Positions 6,395 to 8,626 of a stretch of 8,626 bases of DNA are shown here, one piece after another. The stretch is from Arthrobacter sp. (GTDB lineage: Bacteria > Actinomycetota > Actinomycetes > Actinomycetales > Micrococcaceae). The stretch is from NCBI GenBank assembly GCA_030147325.1, contig JASLAA010000258.1, positions 1 through 8,626 of the forward strand. Direction: 5' to 3'. How positions within the stretch are numbered: the stretch's first letter is position 1; each line of letters opens with the position of its first letter. A program made the translations under genes and the position numbers. The notes under the pieces were generated by a model that was not told the DNA's origin, ran no database searches, and saw only the letters and a program-made list of their open reading frames with translations.

Positions 6395-6405
6395 CCTCCG
6401 GGGCT
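6380..6405. terminator. Hairpin between convergent genes
   Basis: AGCCCCGGAG (6380-6389) and CTCCGGGGCT (6396-6405) form a perfect 10-bp stem closed by AATGAC. It sits between the end of the plus-strand small gene and the stop of the minus-strand gene at 6424, so it can serve both directions. No clear T run is present on either side, as is common for high-GC actinobacterial terminators. It overlaps the last codons of the 103-residue frame, which supports the idea that the true end of that gene lies further upstream. Confidence 0.7.
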
Positions 6406-6423
6406 CCTGTCGGGCAGGGTGGA

Positions 6424-6918
6424 TCAGGCGGCTGCCGGTGCCACCGGGACGTCGGTCGGTGCGGGGGCGGGCGTCTGCTCGGCTTCATTCGCGAGCTCTG
6501 CTGCGCGCTTCTCGGCCGCGGCAGCCTTCTTCTCGGCAACCTTCGCCTCGACGGCGAGCTTGTTCGCGGCGACGCGCTCACGAGTGGCGAGGGCCTTCGC
6601 CTCCGCGGTGGCACGCTTCTCAGCAGCTGTCGACTTCGCGACAAGCTTCTGAGCGGCGGCGGCAGCCTTCTTCTCCGCCGCCACTGCCCTCGCCTCTGCA
6701 CCCTTGGCTGCTGCTGCAGCCTTGTTCGCCGCGGCGCGCTCCTTGTTGGCAAGGGATTTCGCTGCGGCCGCTTCTTGCTTGACGGTGGACTTCGCCTGGG
6801 CGACGACCTTGGCGGTCGGGGTCGCGGTGGGAGCGGCAGCGGTGGCCGCTCCTGCGCCGAAGGACCCGATGATGCCTGCTGCCAGGATGCCTGCTGCGAT
6901 CTTCCTGCTGATGCTCAC
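6424..6918 (-). CDS. Secreted Ala/Lys/Glu-rich helical protein
   Basis: The 164-residue product starts with a Sec-type signal peptide: VSISRK, a hydrophobic Ala/Ile/Gly core (7-27), and likely cleavage in the ATAAA-P region near residue 29. The mature part (about 37-147) is almost entirely Ala, Lys, Glu, Arg with few other residues and no Gly or Pro breaks, so a long charged helix or coiled coil is expected. A Pro/Ala tail ends the protein (149-164). There is an internal repeat, LANKERAAANKAAAAAK at 56-72 against LATRERVAANKLAVEAK at 110-126, 54 residues apart. The GTG start at 6918 is chosen because AAGGAG lies 8 bases upstream and the signal peptide begins there. The open frame extends to 7200 but that part is not protein-like. 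Function is unknown; a cell-envelope role is a guess. Confidence 0.8.
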   Translation of the reverse strand: MSISRKIAAGILAAGIIGSFGAGAATAAAPTATPTAKVVAQAKSTVKQEAAAAKSLANKERAAANKAAAAAKGAEARAVAAEKKAAAAAQKLVAKSTAAEKRATAEAKALATRERVAANKLAVEAKVAEKKAAAAEKRAAELANEAEQTPAPAPTDVPVAPAAA

Positions 6919-6926
6919 GTGTAATG

Positions 6927-6932
6927 CTCCTT
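6927..6932 (-). promoter_or_regulatory. Ribosome binding site fixing the start of the secreted protein
   Basis: On the minus strand this reads AAGGAG, 8 bases before the GTG at 6918. It decides between the short form with an immediate signal peptide and the 94-residue longer open frame, which has no such site at its ATG. Confidence 0.75.
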
Positions 6933-7241
6933 GTCCGGTCGTGCTGGTGGGGAGGCCCGGCGAACCCGGCTCTCTTCCAAGGCTAGGAACGAATGTCTCG
7001 CGTGTGCAGTCAGGAAGGGGAAGGGTTGGCACAGGGTTTGCGCAGAAGCGGTGCGAAGACGGTGAGCCGGGACCAGAAAGGCCCTGGAGATCGCTCCCTG
7101 GGGCAGCCCATTCAGTCAACGACGCTAGTGCAGAGAATCCTGGAGCCCATCTTGGGTTCTTGGGTAGAGAACTATTGACGCCATACCGGATGTAAAGCAA
7201 ACTGGACTATGTAAAGTGACATATACACCTGGAAGGCCGCG
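6933..7241. promoter_or_regulatory. Divergent intergenic region
   Basis: About 310 bases separate the divergent secreted-protein and membrane-protein genes and hold no convincing gene. The left part is GC-rich and should contain the minus-strand promoter; TAGCCT on the minus strand near 6982-6987 is a possible -10, weakly supported. The right part (7170-7230) is clearly A/T-richer. It contains TTGACG (7175-7180), a possible -35 for the plus-strand operon with CAAACT 17 bases later, and the ATGTAAAG repeats described separately. Confidence 0.4.
7190..7223. repeat. ATGTAAAG direct repeats, candidate operator
   Basis: ATGTAAAG occurs at 7190-7197 and again at 7209-7216, exactly 19 bases apart, so both copies face nearly the same side of the helix. 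The second copy is also part of an inverted repeat TATGT-AAAGTG-ACATA (7208-7223). The cluster lies 8 bases before the ribosome binding site of the membrane protein-XRE operon, a natural place for autoregulation by the XRE protein. Confidence 0.45.
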
Positions 7242-7709
7242 ATGACAGATCAAAGCGTACGGACGAAGTGGGGTCGCACCAAGTTCGGGGCCGGCAATGT
7301 GCCAGCCCTGGCCATTGCTATTCCTTGCGGGATGATCCTCGGAGCAGCAGGAGGATGGGTATCGGTCCTCGCCGGCCTCAACAGCTCCCACCCTGTCATC
7401 GGCTTCCTGGCATTCGCGCTCTGCCTCACGTTGCCGGGTATTGCGCTGGTATTCGTGGTGGTCGTCGACCGCGACACTCTCGAAGGGAGCACCGAGAAGC
7501 CGGACGAATCGATCGAGTCCGGGTGGTATGACAAGGCATCCTCCGGGTCTTTCACCGATCTGCTTCTGGTCCTCGGAGTTGCATCGACCGTCCTGGCTTT
7601 CCTGCCGATCGACTTCGCTGTTGATGTGAAGATCGTCCTTCCCGCGGTCCTCGTCCTGTGCTTCCTGTCCTTCGGAGCCCGCTACCTGCTCCTCAAGCGC
7701 AAAGGGTGA
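7242..7709 (+). CDS. Four-helix membrane protein paired with XRE regulator
   Basis: The 155-residue product has four predicted membrane helices (about 20-45, 51-76, 104-122, 128-150). A short basic N-terminus, an acidic loop of about 28 residues between helices 2 and 3, and an LKRKG tail on the likely cytoplasmic side complete it. I recognise no catalytic motif. Small membrane proteins of this shape are often encoded directly beside a short XRE regulator in Gram-positive bacteria, and the pairing here (one base between stop and next start) fits that pattern. The ATG at 7242 has GGAAGG (7231-7236) 5 bases upstream. Base composition is slightly less GC-rich than the neighbouring NAD operon. Whether the membrane protein senses stress or modulates the regulator is unknown. 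Confidence 0.8.
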   Translation: MTDQSVRTKWGRTKFGAGNVPALAIAIPCGMILGAAGGWVSVLAGLNSSHPVIGFLAFALCLTLPGIALVFVVVVDRDTLEGSTEKPDESIESGWYDKASSGSFTDLLLVLGVASTVLAFLPIDFAVDVKIVLPAVLVLCFLSFGARYLLLKRKG

Positions 7710-7710
7710 C

Positions 7711-7914
7711 GTGAGGAACCTGGTCAACGAGTCCCGCACACGGCTTCAGTGGTCACAGCAGAAACTCGCCGATGAGGTCGGCGTCTCCCGGCAGACGATC
7801 ATCTCGATCGAACGCGGTCGCTTCGATCCGTCGCTACCTCTGGCATTCCGGCTGGCAGCGATATTCGGGACATCCCTCGAGGACCTCTTCTTCCCGGACG
7901 ACACGATGTCCTAG
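7711..7914 (+). CDS. Small XRE-family helix-turn-helix regulator
   Basis: The 67-residue product is essentially one HTH_3 domain of the short YozG/YgzD-like type. The first helix is at 3-12 and the HTH proper is QQKLADEVGVSRQTIISIERG (16-36). The DPSLPLAFRLAAIFG segment and the LEDLFFPDD ending are characteristic of this subfamily. It probably binds DNA as a dimer and regulates its own operon; the candidate target is the ATGTAAAG repeat cluster upstream of the membrane protein gene. The GTG start at 7711 is one base after the upstream stop and uses AAAGGG (7701-7706) as ribosome binding site, so the two genes are translationally coupled. Confidence 0.92.
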   Translation: MRNLVNESRTRLQWSQQKLADEVGVSRQTIISIERGRFDPSLPLAFRLAAIFGTSLEDLFFPDDTMS

Positions 7915-7957
7915 CAGGATCCTCCTCCGCACAAAGGGCCTCACCGGCTGCAACACC

Positions 7958-8137
7958 ATGAGGTCGATTCACCCGGACGCCGGCACGAACGTCGCTCCGG
8001 CGTCCGCAGGTTCTGCGCTGGCAGCGCTCGAAGACATCCCCGTCAAGGGACGCGCCCCGAAGACGGATTACAGCTGCGACCCTGGTTCCCAAGCCAAGTT
8101 CGAGGGTGACGGTGACGGCGTAGGATGCTCGTCATGA
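7958..8137 (+). pseudogene. Remnant of secreted HNH (DUF1524/GmrSD-like) protein fused to Excalibur tail
   Basis: The 59-codon frame holds two family fragments side by side. Residues about 19-38 (ALAALEDIPVKGRAPKTDY) match the N-terminal conserved block of secreted actinobacterial HNH endonuclease family proteins of the DUF1524/GmrSD type, which normally continue for over 100 residues to the HNH site. Directly after comes CDPGSQAKFEGDGDGVGC, the C-terminal half of an Excalibur calcium-binding domain with the D-x-DGDG-x-x-C motif. The signal peptide, the whole nuclease core and the first half of Excalibur are missing. No ribosome binding site is seen before the ATG at 7958. I infer an in-frame internal deletion of a secreted protein plus loss of its 5' end. 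A deliberate mini-Excalibur peptide is less likely. Confidence 0.6.
7974..8006 (+). terminator. Hairpin downstream of the XRE gene
   Basis: CGGACGCCGG (7974-7983) and CCGGCGTCCG (7997-8006) form a perfect 10-bp stem with a 13-base loop, 60 bases after the XRE stop. No T run follows. It is the only strong hairpin before the next genes, so it is the best candidate terminator of the membrane protein-XRE operon, even though it falls inside the open frame of the remnant. Confidence 0.45.
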
Positions 8138-8169
8138 CGACGGGGGAGAAGTCAGGCAGGTTCCGGTGA
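8134..8169 (+). other. Possible 11-codon upstream ORF
   Basis: ATG at 8134 opens a frame of 11 codons (MTTGEKSGRFR) that stops at 8167-8169, overlapping the GTG start at 8166. It could couple translation to the following small membrane gene, or be chance. Its start overlaps the stop of the upstream remnant (ATGA). No ribosome binding site is convincing. Confidence 0.2.
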
Positions 8170-8348
8170 TCGAGATCCTTGGGCTGATTGCGCGCATTGC
8201 TTTCGGTGTGCTGTCCGAGGTGGTGTGGTTCTGGGAACCGTCCGATCGTCCGAAGTACCGCCACTACAAGCGGGCGCTGCCGCCGGGGGAGACACCGCTG
8301 AGCAGGCGCGAGTGGCGTGCGGCTGAGTCGAGGGGCTCCTCCTCATGA
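8166..8348 (+). CDS. Small single-helix membrane protein
   Basis: The 60-residue product has one hydrophobic segment at the N-terminus (about 3-23). A tryptophan-rich boundary (VVWFWEP, 19-25) and a basic cytoplasmic tail with RPKYRHYKR and a Ser/Arg end follow. I recognise no family. The GTG start at 8166 has only a weak purine-rich region upstream, so the start is uncertain. Its stop overlaps the ATG of the next membrane protein by 4 bases, which is good evidence that it is a real, co-translated gene. Confidence 0.55.
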   Translation: MIEILGLIARIAFGVLSEVVWFWEPSDRPKYRHYKRALPPGETPLSRREWRAAESRGSSS

Positions 8349-8626
8349 CCGTGCCGGTGGCAGACGGTGAGCAGGTTGATCACGTGCCCGACGTGGTGCG
8401 CCGGGGCTTTCTCTGGACGTTCCTGCAGATCGTCGCCGCCGTCTCCTGGGTTCCCCTGCTCTGGTTCGCTCTGGCCTTCACGGGCTACCGCCCGTCCGAG
8501 GCAGCCTTCATGGATGTTGCTGGCGAGAGCGGATTCATCGCGCTACCGTGGTTGACGGTTCTCGCCGTCGTGAGCTTCTTCTTCGACCGGCGTGCTACGC
8601 GGGCTTGGGTGATGCCGTCCAACACG
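8345..8626 (+). CDS. Membrane protein, 3' end outside window
   Basis: The frame is open for 94 codons from the ATG at 8345 to the end of the window. A short acidic N-terminus is followed by a first hydrophobic helix (about 22-46, rich in Trp/Phe/Leu). After a loop comes a second helix (about 67-82), followed by a basic FFFDRRATRAW segment that indicates a cytoplasmic side. The ATGA overlap with the preceding small membrane protein suggests translational coupling. The family cannot be named from this fragment. Confidence 0.65.
   Translation, partial: MTVPVADGEQVDHVPDVVRRGFLWTFLQIVAAVSWVPLLWFALAFTGYRPSEAAFMDVAGESGFIALPWLTVLAVVSFFFDRRATRAWVMPSNT

Noticed and set aside
6919..7200. N-terminal extension of the minus-strand secreted protein
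   Set aside because: The extension is not protein-like, has no ribosome binding site and would bury a good signal peptide 94 residues inside.
7211..7220. GT...AC in the XRE operon leader considered as a second NrtR site
   Set aside because: The spacing is six bases, not seven, and flanking symmetry does not match the pnuC palindrome.
1..8626. CRISPR array, insertion sequence or rRNA
   Set aside because: No regularly spaced repeats, no transposase-like protein with terminal repeats, and no rRNA-like sequence were seen on either strand.

Overview
The window is high-GC DNA with strong G/C preference at third codon positions and many GTG starts. Its gene families are typical of Actinomycetota, most likely Micrococcales. 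The left edge matches the conserved actinobacterial neighbourhood that follows nadD: a long hypothetical protein, rsfS, a GpgP-like histidine phosphatase, then a tRNA-Ala. The genus cannot be fixed from the sequence alone.

Layout. (1) 1-2310, plus strand: the C-terminal part of a Thr/Pro-rich, tail-anchored hypothetical protein, then rsfS, then a histidine phosphatase that overlaps rsfS by 4 bases. (2) 2330-2526: tRNA-Ala(GGC) with its own promoter and intrinsic terminator. (3) 2527-2895: no intact gene, but a minus-strand stretch that reads like a decayed coding segment running into the 3' side of the tRNA. (4) 2896-6022: a tightly coupled operon pnuC-nadR-nrtR-unknown, in which every junction overlaps. 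It is headed by a near-perfect 21-bp palindrome with the GT-N7-AC core of NrtR operators. A small gene with a probable frameshift follows at 6083. (5) 6424-6918, minus strand: a secreted Ala/Lys/Glu-rich helical protein. (6) 7242-7914: a four-helix membrane protein coupled to a small XRE regulator, with two ATGTAAAG direct repeats upstream. (7) 7958-8137: the remnant of a secreted HNH-type (DUF1524/GmrSD-like) protein joined by deletion to the tail of an Excalibur domain. (8) 8166-8626: two overlapping small membrane-protein genes, the second cut by the window edge.

How the genes work together. The best-supported system is nicotinamide riboside salvage. PnuC imports nicotinamide riboside. NadR phosphorylates it to NMN and adenylylates NMN to NAD. 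NrtR, a Nudix/winged-helix repressor, probably closes the loop by binding the palindrome in front of pnuC and releasing when ADP-ribose accumulates. The last cistron (5432-6022) is an unrecognised protein with a clear internal duplication. It is translationally coupled to nrtR and is the best candidate here for an undescribed part of NAD metabolism. The right third looks like accessory DNA, with decayed genes and small membrane proteins.
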